From NCBI GenBank assembly GCA_905214925.1, contig CAJMOB010000009.1, positions 58,854 to 122,853 on the forward strand: a stretch of DNA of 64,000 bases, read 5' to 3'. The stretch's first letter is position 1, and the number at the start of each line of letters is the position of its first letter. Below the pieces are notes generated by a model. It was not told where the DNA came from, searched no databases, and saw nothing but the letters and a program-made list of their open reading frames with translations. Origin of the DNA: Scybalomonas sp905214925. GTDB taxonomy: Bacteria; Bacillota; Clostridia; Lachnospirales; Lachnospiraceae. A program made the translations under genes and the position numbers. Below are positions 1-7,733 of the stretch, piece by piece.

Positions 1-2
1 TG

Positions 3-398
3 CTTTATCAAAGTTTACGAGCTCTTGGAAAAGGGACAATTAAAAAGTCGTTAGTGCGCTATATTTATGAAATCAAAGTGCTAGCGTATTACGGGCAGGC
101 TATGGAGACCTTTTGCTGTGTTAAATGCAAAAAAGAAGCTCTATTAGTTGCGTTTGATAGTGAGAGTGGGGGAGTTCTCTGCTCGGATTGTAAAAAAATG
201 ACGAAAGGGACAATTGGAATTCATCCGTCCACTCTTTATGCTTTACAATATATTTTAGCCAGTCCGTTAGAGAAATTGTATACGTTTACAGTTTCAGGCG
301 AAGTATTAAAACAATTAAAAGCCATTACAGAACAATATATTCGCGTGTATGTGGATAAAAAATTCAAAACTTTGGATTTTCTTATGGATAGTTATTGA
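3..398 (+). CDS. recO: DNA repair protein RecO, C-terminal part (5' end outside window)
   Basis: RecO mediates RecA loading in RecF-pathway recombinational repair. The reading frame is open from the first bases of the window, so only about the last 131 residues are seen. They carry the RecO zinc site as two CxxC pairs (CVKC and CSDC) about 18 residues apart, and the sequence ALGKGTIKKSLVRYIYEIK just upstream, which is typical of the RecO helical C-terminal domain. The GTG at 54 lies inside this longer frame and is not the start. The real start is upstream of the window. A promoter for the next gene overlaps the 3' end of recO. Confidence 0.88.
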   Translation, partial: LYQSLRALGKGTIKKSLVRYIYEIKVLAYYGQAMETFCCVKCKKEALLVAFDSESGGVLCSDCKKMTKGTIGIHPSTLYALQYILASPLEKLYTFTVSGEVLKQLKAITEQYIRVYVDKKFKTLDFLMDSY

Positions 399-423
399 AA
401 ATTGAAACAATAGACGGTACAAT
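395..423 (+). promoter_or_regulatory. Sigma-A promoter for the lipoprotein gene
   Basis: TTGAAA at 395-400 and TACAAT at 418-423 are separated by 17 bases. The -35 overlaps the recO stop codon. The gene begins about 75 bases downstream, preceded by an AGGA-rich ribosome site near 482-491. Confidence 0.55.
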
Positions 424-497
424 AAGAAGAACGTAAAATTTTATATTGTCACCAAAAGGGTAGAAATGAAAATAACGTGACAGGATAGGAGTTTATT

Positions 498-1088
498 GTG
501 AAAAAAACTACAAAAATAATAGCGATTTTCTGTGTAACAGCAAGTCTTTTAACAGCCTGTGGAAATCCTATGAAAAAAATGGATAAGAACACCGTGTACT
601 TAAAGGAAGATAATACGGTAGAAAGTCTTTCCATTGAAGATTTTGATAAATCTTATTATAAGGAAGAAGAATTGAAATCTTTTATTGATGAAGAAGTAAA
701 AGCTCAACAAGAGGCTCGTGGGGAAGAGAGTGTTTCTGTTTCCGAGTTTAAAGTGGAAGATAAAAAAGTCACTTTAGATTTAAAATATCAGTCAGTGGAA
801 GATTATGTACAGTTTACGGATACCGTTTTAGAAACGGGAGTATATAGTGAACAAGTATTTCAGGATCCATTCACATTTATCGATGCGGATTCTAAAGAAG
901 AAGTAGTCGATGGTATTAAAGAGGATGGGGAGCTTCAATATGTAAAAATAAAAGACCCTGAAGAAATACAAGTATTAGTCGATGGAGACGTTTTGTATTA
1001 TTCAAAAAGCATAGAGTTAGTAAAGAAAAATTTAGTAAAAGTTCCTGCTGGAACAGAGAGTGTCATCCTTTATAAGCAAAAAGGATGA
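498..1088 (+). CDS. Hypothetical lipoprotein
   Basis: A 196-residue protein of unknown function. It starts with a GTG preceded by a purine-rich ribosome site. The N-terminus is a lipoprotein signal: two lysines, a hydrophobic stretch, then the lipobox LTAC with Cys21 as the predicted lipidation site. The mature part is highly charged (many Glu, Asp and Lys) with no Cys clusters and no further membrane segment, so it should be anchored on the outer face of the cytoplasmic membrane. It sits alone between recO and glyS with its own promoter. I recognise no domain. Family members of this size often occur as lineage-specific lipoproteins in Lachnospiraceae (inference). Confidence 0.8.
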   Translation: MKKTTKIIAIFCVTASLLTACGNPMKKMDKNTVYLKEDNTVESLSIEDFDKSYYKEEELKSFIDEEVKAQQEARGEESVSVSEFKVEDKKVTLDLKYQSVEDYVQFTDTVLETGVYSEQVFQDPFTFIDADSKEEVVDGIKEDGELQYVKIKDPEEIQVLVDGDVLYYSKSIELVKKNLVKVPAGTESVILYKQKG

Positions 1089-1107
1089 TAAGATTTTGTC
1101 AAATAAC

Positions 1108-1136
1108 TTGACAAACGATATGGATAATAGCATAAT
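1108..1136 (+). promoter_or_regulatory. Sigma-A promoter for glyS
   Basis: A consensus TTGACA at 1108-1113 and CATAAT at 1131-1136 are separated by exactly 17 bases. The start codon of glyS lies 48 bases after the -10. No T-box is seen in this short leader. Confidence 0.75.
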
Positions 1137-1183
1137 CGTTTTAAAGAATAATTAAGAAAATAGAATGTAGAGGTAAAGAAACT

Positions 1184-2572
1184 ATGGAAAAGACAATGGA
1201 GAAAATCGTTGCTTTAGCGAAAGCCAGAGGATTTGTGTATCCAGGATCTGATATTTATGGAGGACTTGCAAATACTTGGGACTATGGAAATCTTGGTGTT
1301 GAATTAAAAAACAATGTAAAAAAAGCTTGGTGGAAAAAATTCATTCAAGAAAACCCATATAATGTTGGTGTAGATTGTGCTATCCTTATGAATCCTCAAA
1401 CTTGGGTAGCATCTGGACATTTAGGTGGCTTTTCTGATCCATTAATGGACTGCAAAGAATGTCATGAAAGATTCCGTGCAGATAAAATTATTGAAGATTT
1501 TGCAGGCGAAAAAGGAATCGAACTTGGAAGTTCTGTGGACGGGTGGACAAATGAACAAATGGAACAGTTTATTAAAGAACATGAAGTTCCATGTCCAACT
1601 TGTGGAAAACATAACTTTACAGGAATTCGTCAATTTAACTTAATGTTTAAAACATTCCAAGGAGTAACAGAAGATGCAAAAAATACGGTGTATTTAAGAC
1701 CAGAAACTGCACAGGGTATTTTTGTAAACTTTAAAAATGTGCAAAGAACATCTCGTAAAAAAATTCCTTTTGGTATTGGACAGATCGGTAAATCTTTCCG
1801 TAATGAAATTACTCCAGGTAACTTTACATTCCGTACACGTGAATTTGAACAGATGGAATTAGAATTCTTCTGTGAACCAGATACGGATCTTGAATGGTTT
1901 AATTACTGGAAAAACTTCTGTATTAATTGGTTAAAATCTCTTGGTATGAAAGAAGAAGAGATGAGAGTTCGTGACCACGATCAAGAAGAGCTTTCTTTCT
2001 ATAGTAAGGCAACATCTGATATTGAATTCTTATTCCCATTTGGTTGGGGAGAATTATGGGGAATCGCAGATCGTACCGATTACGATTTAACACAGCATCA
2101 AAATGTGTCTGGACAAGATTTAACTTATTTTGATGATGAGAAAAAAGAAAAATATATTCCATATGTTATCGAACCATCATTAGGTGCTGACCGTGTGACA
2201 CTTGCTTTCTTATGCGGTGCTTATGATGAAGAAGAATTAGAAGGCGGAGATGTGCGTACGGTTCTTCACTTCCATCCAGCATTAGCTCCTGTAAAAATTG
2301 GTATTCTTCCTTTATCCAAAAAATTAGGAGAAGGAGCAGAAAAAATTTATGCCGAGTTATCAAAATACTATAACTGTGAATATGATGATAGAGGAAACAT
2401 TGGAAAACGTTATAGAAGACAAGATGAAATTGGTACTCCATTCTGTATCACATATGATTTTGAATCTGAAACAGATGGTGCAGTGACTGTTCGTGATCGC
2501 GATACTATGGAGCAAGAAAGAATAAAAATTGAAGACTTAAAAGCATATTTTGAAAAGAAATTTGAATTTTAA
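1184..2572 (+). CDS. glyS: Glycine--tRNA ligase (alpha2, eukaryote/archaea-like type)
   Basis: Charges tRNA-Gly with glycine using ATP, in the cytoplasm. The 462-residue length fits the homodimeric class II GlyRS rather than the alpha2beta2 enzyme. Visible motifs are motif 2 (GKSFRNEITP followed by FRTREFEQMELEFF) and motif 3 (GADRVTLAFL). A four-cysteine cluster (CKECHERF and CPTCGKH) lies in the insertion between residues about 88 and 143. The anticodon-binding domain closes the protein, with RDRDTMEQ near the end. ATG 1184 has an AGAGG site 10 bases upstream; ATG 1196 is a possible alternative. It has its own promoter and terminator, so it is monocistronic. The gene_symbol is sometimes written glyQS. 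Confidence 0.95.
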   Translation: MEKTMEKIVALAKARGFVYPGSDIYGGLANTWDYGNLGVELKNNVKKAWWKKFIQENPYNVGVDCAILMNPQTWVASGHLGGFSDPLMDCKECHERFRADKIIEDFAGEKGIELGSSVDGWTNEQMEQFIKEHEVPCPTCGKHNFTGIRQFNLMFKTFQGVTEDAKNTVYLRPETAQGIFVNFKNVQRTSRKKIPFGIGQIGKSFRNEITPGNFTFRTREFEQMELEFFCEPDTDLEWFNYWKNFCINWLKSLGMKEEEMRVRDHDQEELSFYSKATSDIEFLFPFGWGELWGIADRTDYDLTQHQNVSGQDLTYFDDEKKEKYIPYVIEPSLGADRVTLAFLCGAYDEEELEGGDVRTVLHFHPALAPVKIGILPLSKKLGEGAEKIYAELSKYYNCEYDDRGNIGKRYRRQDEIGTPFCITYDFESETDGAVTVRDRDTMEQERIKIEDLKAYFEKKFEF

Positions 2573-2589
2573 GAAGAGACGATAAGAAG

Positions 2590-2637
2590 CGCAGTCTTAG
2601 AAAGAGCCAGAAAGCTTTTTCTAAGATTGCGTTTTTT
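2590..2637 (+). terminator. Rho-independent terminator of glyS
   Basis: A 14-bp stem (CGCAGTCTTAGAAA at 2590-2603 with its near-complement at 2618-2631) is followed by six T. Confidence 0.85.
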
Positions 2638-2758
2638 GTTTACGCAAAGACAACAAGCCATGAGAGAGGATTTATGATTGTAATTGTTGGAATATATTGC
2701 TTTAATAGTTAAAATGCATAAAAAATATACAAAAATAAAAAGAATTAACAGCAAAGTG

Positions 2759-2787
2759 TTCACAAAAAGGTCTAAATATGTTATAAT
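2759..2787 (+). promoter_or_regulatory. Sigma-A promoter for ppdK
   Basis: TTCACA at 2759-2764, a 17-base spacer and a perfect TATAAT at 2782-2787. An AGGAGG ribosome site follows at 2816-2821, nine bases before the ATG. Confidence 0.8.
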
Positions 2788-2830
2788 AAACATGGTTTCA
2801 AAAAGTAGTGAATTTAGGAGGTAAATTACT

Positions 2831-5452
2831 ATGGCTAAATGGGTTTATATGTTCAAAGAAGGCAATGCAGATATGAGAAACCTTCTCGGAGGTAAAGGTG
2901 CTAACTTGGCAGAGATGACAAACTTAGGTTTGCCAATTCCTCAAGGATTCACCGTAACAACAGAGGCTTGTACGGACTACTATACACAAGGAAAGCAAAT
3001 TTCAGAAGAAATTAAGCAACAGATTTTTGAAGCCCTACATACATTAGAAGAAATCAATGGTAAGAAATTTGGCGACAATGAAGATCCATTACTAGTTTCT
3101 GTTCGTTCAGGAGCAAGAGCCTCCATGCCAGGTATGATGGATACTATTTTGAATTTAGGATTAAATGATGTGGCAGTGGAAGGTTTTGCAAAGAAAACTG
3201 GCAATCCAAGATTTGCATACGATTCCTATCGAAGATTTATCCAAATGTATTCTGACGTTGTAATGGAAATACCAAAATCTTATTTTGAGAAAATTATTGA
3301 TGAAGTAAAAAGCACAAAAGGTGTCACTTTTGATACAGAGCTTGATATTGAGGATATGAAAGAACTCGTTAAGAGATTCAAGGCTCTTTATGAAAAGGCG
3401 ATGCAACAAGAATTCCCACAAGACCCAGCAGAGCAATTAATGGGAGCAGTAAAAGCTGTATTTCGTTCTTGGGATAATCCACGTGCTATCGTATATCGAC
3501 GCATGAATGACATTCCAGGAGATTGGGGAACTGCTGTTAATGTGCAGACAATGGTATTTGGTAATATGGGCAATACCTCTGGTACTGGAGTTGCCTTTAC
3601 CCGTAATCCTTCTACTGGTGAGAAAGGTATTTTTGGAGAATATTTAATTAATGCACAAGGAGAAGACGTTGTTGCTGGTGTTCGTACACCACAGCCAATT
3701 TCCAAATTAGCAGAGGATCTTCCTGATTGTTATAAAGAATTTATGGAATTAGCTATGAAACTAGAAAACCATTATCGGGATATGCAAGATATGGAATTTA
3801 CCATTCAAGAAGGAAAATTGTATTTCTTACAGACTCGTAATGGAAAGAGAACCGCTCATGCAGCGATTAAAATTGCTTGTGATTTAGTGGATGAAGGTAT
3901 GATTACTCCACAAGAAGCGGTACTTCGTATTGATGCAAAATCTTTAGATCAGTTGCTTCATCCAACCTTTGATAAAGACGCATTAAAAGAGGGCGAAGTG
4001 ATCGGTAGCGCTCTTCCTGCTTCTCCAGGTGCTGGTGCAGGTAAAGTATATTTTACGGCAGATGATGCGAAAAAAGCAGGAGCAAGAGGAGAACGAGTGA
4101 TTCTTGTTCGTTTAGAAACATCTCCAGAAGATATTGAAGGCATGCAAGCGGCTCGAGGTATTTTAACGGTTCGTGGTGGTATGACATCTCATGCAGCTGT
4201 TGTAGCTCGTGGTATGGGTACTTGTTGTGTATCTGGTTGTGGAGAAATTGTGATTGATGAAGAGACAAAAGTATTTACATTGGGTGGTCATACATTCCAT
4301 GAGGGAGATTATATTTCTTTAGATGGTTCTACTGGTAATATTTATAAAGGGGATATTAAAACAGTGGATGCCTCTGTAGATGGCAACTTTGGAAGAATTA
4401 TGGCATGGGCAGATGAATATAGAACCTTACAAGTTCGTACCAATGCAGATACTCCTGCGGATACAGCGAATGCAGTAAGACTAGGAGCAGAAGGAATTGG
4501 TCTTTGCCGTACTGAGCATATGTTCTTTGATGCACAAAGAATTCCAAAAATTCGAAAAATGATCTTATGTAAAACACAAGAGGCAAGAGAAAGAGCGTTA
4601 ATGGAATTATTACCATTCCAAAAAGCCGATTTTAAAGGAATGTATGAAGTGCTAGAAGGCAGACCAATGACGGTTCGTTATCTCGATCCACCTCTTCATG
4701 AATTTGTTCCAACAGAAGAAGAAGATATTAAAGAATTAGCAGAGGATATGGGACTTTCTGTAGAGGAAGTAAAAGCTACTTGTGATGCGCTTCATGAATT
4801 CAATCCTATGATGGGACATCGTGGATGTCGTCTTGCTGTTACTTATCCAGAAATTGCAAAAATGCAAACAAGAGCCGTAATGGAAGCAGCCATTGAAGTG
4901 AAGGAAGAAAAAGGTTTTGATATTGTTCCAGAAATTATGATTCCATTAGTTGGAGAGAAAAAAGAATTAAAATATGTCAAAGATGTTGTTGTAGCAACAG
5001 CAGAGCAAGTGAAAAAGGAAAAAGGATCTGATATGCAATACAAAGTTGGTACGATGATCGAAATTCCAAGAGCGGCTCTTCTTGCTAACGAAATTGCAAA
5101 AGAAGCAGACTTTTTCTCCTTTGGTACAAACGATTTAACACAAATGACATTTGGGTTCTCTCGTGATGATGCTGGTAAATTCTTAGATGCTTATTATAAA
5201 AATAAAATTTATGAATCCGATCCATTTGCAAGACTCGATCAAAATGGAGTAGGACAGCTCGTTCAAATGGCAGCTAAGAAAGGTCGTTTGGTAAAACCGG
5301 ATTTAAAATTAGGAATCTGTGGAGAACATGGTGGTGATCCATCTTCTATTGAGTTCTGCCATAGAGTTGGATTAAACTATGTATCTTGTTCTCCATTCCG
5401 TGTACCAATTGCACGCCTTGCAGCGGCACAAGCGGCATTAAAAGATAAATAA
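2831..5452 (+). CDS. ppdK: Pyruvate, phosphate dikinase
   Basis: Interconverts pyruvate, ATP and phosphate with phosphoenolpyruvate, AMP and pyrophosphate. In anaerobic Clostridia this is a PPi-linked glycolytic or gluconeogenic step in the cytoplasm. The 873 residues match the standard family length. Order of domains: ATP-grasp nucleotide-binding region at the N-terminus, the swivelling phosphohistidine domain (GGMTSHAAVVARGMG, His454), then the PEP/pyruvate barrel with catalytic Cys830 in LGICGEHGGDPSS. A strong promoter and ribosome site and a single-gene transcript suggest high expression. No regulatory protein (PDRP) gene is adjacent. Confidence 0.97.
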   Translation: MAKWVYMFKEGNADMRNLLGGKGANLAEMTNLGLPIPQGFTVTTEACTDYYTQGKQISEEIKQQIFEALHTLEEINGKKFGDNEDPLLVSVRSGARASMPGMMDTILNLGLNDVAVEGFAKKTGNPRFAYDSYRRFIQMYSDVVMEIPKSYFEKIIDEVKSTKGVTFDTELDIEDMKELVKRFKALYEKAMQQEFPQDPAEQLMGAVKAVFRSWDNPRAIVYRRMNDIPGDWGTAVNVQTMVFGNMGNTSGTGVAFTRNPSTGEKGIFGEYLINAQGEDVVAGVRTPQPISKLAEDLPDCYKEFMELAMKLENHYRDMQDMEFTIQEGKLYFLQTRNGKRTAHAAIKIACDLVDEGMITPQEAVLRIDAKSLDQLLHPTFDKDALKEGEVIGSALPASPGAGAGKVYFTADDAKKAGARGERVILVRLETSPEDIEGMQAARGILTVRGGMTSHAAVVARGMGTCCVSGCGEIVIDEETKVFTLGGHTFHEGDYISLDGSTGNIYKGDIKTVDASVDGNFGRIMAWADEYRTLQVRTNADTPADTANAVRLGAEGIGLCRTEHMFFDAQRIPKIRKMILCKTQEARERALMELLPFQKADFKGMYEVLEGRPMTVRYLDPPLHEFVPTEEEDIKELAEDMGLSVEEVKATCDALHEFNPMMGHRGCRLAVTYPEIAKMQTRAVMEAAIEVKEEKGFDIVPEIMIPLVGEKKELKYVKDVVVATAEQVKKEKGSDMQYKVGTMIEIPRAALLANEIAKEADFFSFGTNDLTQMTFGFSRDDAGKFLDAYYKNKIYESDPFARLDQNGVGQLVQMAAKKGRLVKPDLKLGICGEHGGDPSSIEFCHRVGLNYVSCSPFRVPIARLAAAQAALKDK

Positions 5453-5486
5453 TGGCCATAGTAATTATTATATAAATAGTATAAAA

Positions 5487-5523
5487 AAAGAGGTTCTAGA
5501 AAAATTCTAGAGCTTCTTTTTCG
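5487..5523 (+). terminator. Rho-independent terminator of ppdK
   Basis: Arms 5487-5500 and 5505-5518 pair with two G-U wobbles around a four-base AAAA loop and run into a T-rich tract. Confidence 0.75.
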
Positions 5524-5564
5524 TTTACGTAAAGGCAATGAGTTTCTCATCATTTCCATATTTG

Positions 5565-5593
5565 TTGTTAATAATATTAGATAATGGTATAAT
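5565..5593 (+). promoter_or_regulatory. Sigma-A promoter for the 31-residue small protein
   Basis: TTGTTA at 5565-5570, 17 bases, then a perfect TATAAT at 5588-5593. Confidence 0.65.
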
Positions 5594-5628
5594 ATTTTTA
5601 GCAATCGGAATTTGAAGGAGGAAGAAAA

Positions 5629-5724
5629 GTGATTGGTGATTTTATGACAGCGGCAATTCCTTGGATTGTAATGGGATTATTTGTGGCGGTTAGTTGTTCT
5701 TTTATGAGCAAAAAGGAAAAATAA
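5629..5724 (+). CDS. 31-residue small membrane protein, unknown function
   Basis: A short frame beginning with GTG at 5629, with AAGGAGG at 5616-5622 as a strong ribosome site. It has its own consensus promoter upstream and a hairpin downstream. The product reads VIGDFMTAAIPWIVMGLF and then VAVSCSFMSKKEK, that is, one hydrophobic segment (about residues 7-25) and a positively charged tail, so the C-terminus should face the cytoplasm. I recognise no family. The coincidence of promoter, ribosome site, hydrophobic helix and KKEK tail makes translation likely; the role is unknown. Confidence 0.6.
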   Translation: MIGDFMTAAIPWIVMGLFVAVSCSFMSKKEK

Positions 5725-5754
5725 GATCTCATTTGTAAATTTCGTATCTAGTAT

Positions 5755-5794
5755 CAGAAAAGCAGTTAGTCTACATGATTGATTGCTTTTTCTG
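5755..5794 (+). terminator. Probable terminator of the small-protein gene
   Basis: CAGAAAAGCA at 5755-5764 pairs with TGCTTTTTCTG at 5784-5794 with one bulge. The T-run lies within the 3' arm. From here to 6029 I see nothing further except the AGAGGAG ribosome site of the next gene. Confidence 0.5.
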
Positions 5795-6029
5795 TATTAA
5801 AATTCAAGGAAAAATAAAAGGTGCTATCACAAAGAAGAGCTTTTAGTAGGAGTGAGAAAAAGAAGAAGGAAAAGAAAGATTACTAAGTAGGGAAAAAGCA
5901 TGGATAGTCAGAAAGAGAAAATTATGCTAGAATAAAGTAAGAAAACACGAAAAAGCTAAAATGAGTGATAGAAGCTGATAGAATAATAGATGTTATTGGT
6001 TTATATAAGAAAAATAAGAGGAGTTAAAA

Positions 6030-6431
6030 ATGGAAAATCGTTTAGAAAAAGTACGAAAAAATCATGAAAAAGGATACAACTGTGCACAAGCAGTAGCCTG
6101 TGCTTTTTGTGAAGAAGTTGGAATCGATGAAGAGACTATGTTTAAATTGTCAGAAGGATTTGGACTTGGAATGGGTGGAATGGACGGTGTTTGTGGTGCA
6201 GTTTCTGCCGCAGTTCTTTTAAATGGAGTAAAAAATAGTACCGCTCACTTAGAACATCCAGATTCGAAAAAAGATACTTATGCCCTTTCAAAATTAATAA
6301 CAAAAGAATTTATGGAAAAAAATCAATCGATTCTTTGTAAAGATTTAAAAGGGGTAGAAACGAAAAAAGTTCTTAGAAGCTGTGATGGTTGTATCGAGGA
6401 TGCTACAAAAATTATTGAGAAATATTTATAA
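6030..6431 (+). CDS. C_GCAxxG_C_C family protein
   Basis: A 133-residue redox-type or metal-binding protein of the C_GCAxxG_C_C family, whose biochemical function is not settled. The family signature is visible: YNCAQAV near the N-terminus, GMGGMDGVCGAVSAAV in the centre, and two late cysteine sites (ILCKDLKG and CDGCIEDA). It starts at ATG 6030 after an AGAGGAG site. It is cytoplasmic, with no signal or membrane segment. It stands alone between the small-protein gene and the repeat protein. Family members are often near redox genes; none are adjacent here. Confidence 0.85.
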   Translation: MENRLEKVRKNHEKGYNCAQAVACAFCEEVGIDEETMFKLSEGFGLGMGGMDGVCGAVSAAVLLNGVKNSTAHLEHPDSKKDTYALSKLITKEFMEKNQSILCKDLKGVETKKVLRSCDGCIEDATKIIEKYL

Positions 6432-6502
6432 ATTGAGAACCTTTTTTCTCTTATGAGCATAGGATAATAACTAGAAAAGTAAGAGCAGAAAGGGAGACAC
6501 GC

Positions 6503-7630
6503 ATGGACGATTATACGAGAAATGCAAATGGACTTTATTATTATGCTATGGAAGAAGAGCCAGAAGAAGTAGAAAATCCACAGATGGGAATGCCACAGGT
6601 GGGAACTCCACAAATGGGAATGCCACAGGTGGGAATGCCACAGGTGGGAACTCCACAAATGGGAAACTCACAAATGGGAAATCCACAAGTGGGAACTCCA
6701 CAAATGGGAAACTCACAAATGGGGAATCCACAAGTGGGAATGCCACAAATGGAAATGCCAAGGATGGAAACAAGAGAAGAGCAACAAGGATTTATGAGAA
6801 ATGGAATGCAAAGAAGGAACAACTCATTAGGTAATGTTGCTCCAGGAGAAGGACCGATGGGATTTCCAACGCCATCTCTTCCTGGCGATAATAATAATGA
6901 AAATATAGGAGGAACTCCACAAATTCCATTGCCGCCAATTGTTGGTCAGCCAGAAATGCCAGAAGATCAAGGGACAGAAGGTGGCGTAGCAGGTGTAAGA
7001 ATTTTAAATGCTGCAGCAAATTACGGTTCTGTATCCGTGACGATTGGAGAAAATATGTTGACAAGTGGACTCCCATTTGCTTCTTCCACTCGGTATCAAA
7101 GAGTAAGAGAAGGTTTTCGGGTAGTTACAGTATCTTCTTCTACGTATCCAAGACATATCATTTATCGACAAGTTCTTCCATTTGTGGCAGGAATCCGCGT
7201 TACACTGGCATTAGTCAATAGTGCAAATGGACTTGGGATTCAAATGATTACAGATTTACCATGTTTTGGTGGAGGAAGAAATTTAGCCTGCCTCCGTATG
7301 GTAAATTTATCCTATAATAGTGGGCCATTAGAACTCGTGCTTGAGGATGGTCGAGTTGTCTTTTCCGATGTTCGTTTTAAAGAGGTGACATCGTATAAAA
7401 GAGCCAATGAGGGGAAATATAATTTTAAGGTAGTCAATTCCCCAAATCGCCCAATGCCGATTGTGTCTGACATTTCCACTATTAATGATCTTACCTATCA
7501 GCTCGGTGGCACATGGAATGCGTTGCTAGAGTTTTCCATTGATATGAAGGCAAATACGTTATATACTGTATATATATTAGGAAATGATGGCTATGTTCCA
7601 TCTTTACAGCCATATATTTTGGAAAATTAA
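6503..7630 (+). CDS. Pentapeptide-repeat / DUF4397 domain protein
   Basis: A 375-residue protein of unknown function. Residues 1-24 are acidic and Tyr-rich. Residues 25-89 are thirteen tandem five-residue units of the form [NMT]-[PS]-Q-[MV]-G, the last two decayed to PQMEM and PRMEM-like. A Pro/Gly/Asn-rich linker runs to about residue 160. The C-terminal half matches the DUF4397 beta-sandwich type (GVRILNAAANYGSVSVTIG, a second unit near ACLRMVNLSYNSGPLELVL). No signal peptide or membrane segment is seen, so surface location would need an unusual route such as incorporation into a spore or capsule layer (inference). An AAGGGAG site precedes ATG 6503. Confidence 0.8.
   Translation: MDDYTRNANGLYYYAMEEEPEEVENPQMGMPQVGTPQMGMPQVGMPQVGTPQMGNSQMGNPQVGTPQMGNSQMGNPQVGMPQMEMPRMETREEQQGFMRNGMQRRNNSLGNVAPGEGPMGFPTPSLPGDNNNENIGGTPQIPLPPIVGQPEMPEDQGTEGGVAGVRILNAAANYGSVSVTIGENMLTSGLPFASSTRYQRVREGFRVVTVSSSTYPRHIIYRQVLPFVAGIRVTLALVNSANGLGIQMITDLPCFGGGRNLACLRMVNLSYNSGPLELVLEDGRVVFSDVRFKEVTSYKRANEGKYNFKVVNSPNRPMPIVSDISTINDLTYQLGGTWNALLEFSIDMKANTLYTVYILGNDGYVPSLQPYILEN
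6575..6769 (+). repeat. 13 x 15-bp in-frame tandem repeat
   Basis: Units alternate between forms such as CCACAGGTGGGAATG and CCACAAATGGGAACT. Several higher-order blocks (N-S-Q-M-G-N-P-Q-V-G) are nearly identical, showing recent duplication by slippage or unequal exchange. The array stays in frame and so encodes the pentapeptide tract. Confidence 0.9.
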
Positions 7631-7633
7631 TCG

Positions 7634-7662
7634 TTGCCATTTTTTCGTCAAAATGTTACAAT
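7634..7662 (+). promoter_or_regulatory. Sigma-A promoter for the second RpoD-like gene
   Basis: TTGCCA at 7634-7639, 17 bases, TACAAT at 7657-7662. The start codon is about 70 bases downstream, with a hairpin in between. Confidence 0.65.
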
Positions 7663-7677
7663 AGACAAATAATGCTA

Positions 7678-7704
7678 AAAGAGACTGTATTTTTTGCAGT
7701 CTCT
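7678..7704 (+). terminator. Hairpin in the leader of the sigma gene (terminator or attenuator)
   Basis: AGAGACTG (about 7680-7687) pairs with CAGTCTCT (7697-7704) around a T-rich loop and is followed by CTTTCG. It can end transcripts of the upstream repeat protein, but it also lies downstream of the promoter at 7634-7662, so that transcript must pass it. Confidence 0.5.
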
Positions 7705-7733
7705 CTTTCGCATACCTGCGAAAAGGAGAAAAA

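Noticed and set aside
449..634. Minus-strand 61-codon frame over the lipoprotein start
   Set aside because: Shadow of the lipoprotein gene; the plus strand has promoter, ribosome site and lipobox.
3388..3705. 105-codon minus-strand frame within ppdK
   Set aside because: Fully inside a well-conserved gene on the other strand, with no start signals.
6575..6769. Possible CRISPR-like array
   Set aside because: Repeat unit is 15 bp with no unique spacers, in frame within a coding gene, and no cas genes are present.
6323..6822. Three overlapping minus-strand frames rich in Cys, Pro, Phe or His opposite the pentapeptide array
   Set aside because: They are by-products of the 15-bp repeat, which keeps other frames open. 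None has a ribosome site, and the plus-strand frame has the domain and start signals.
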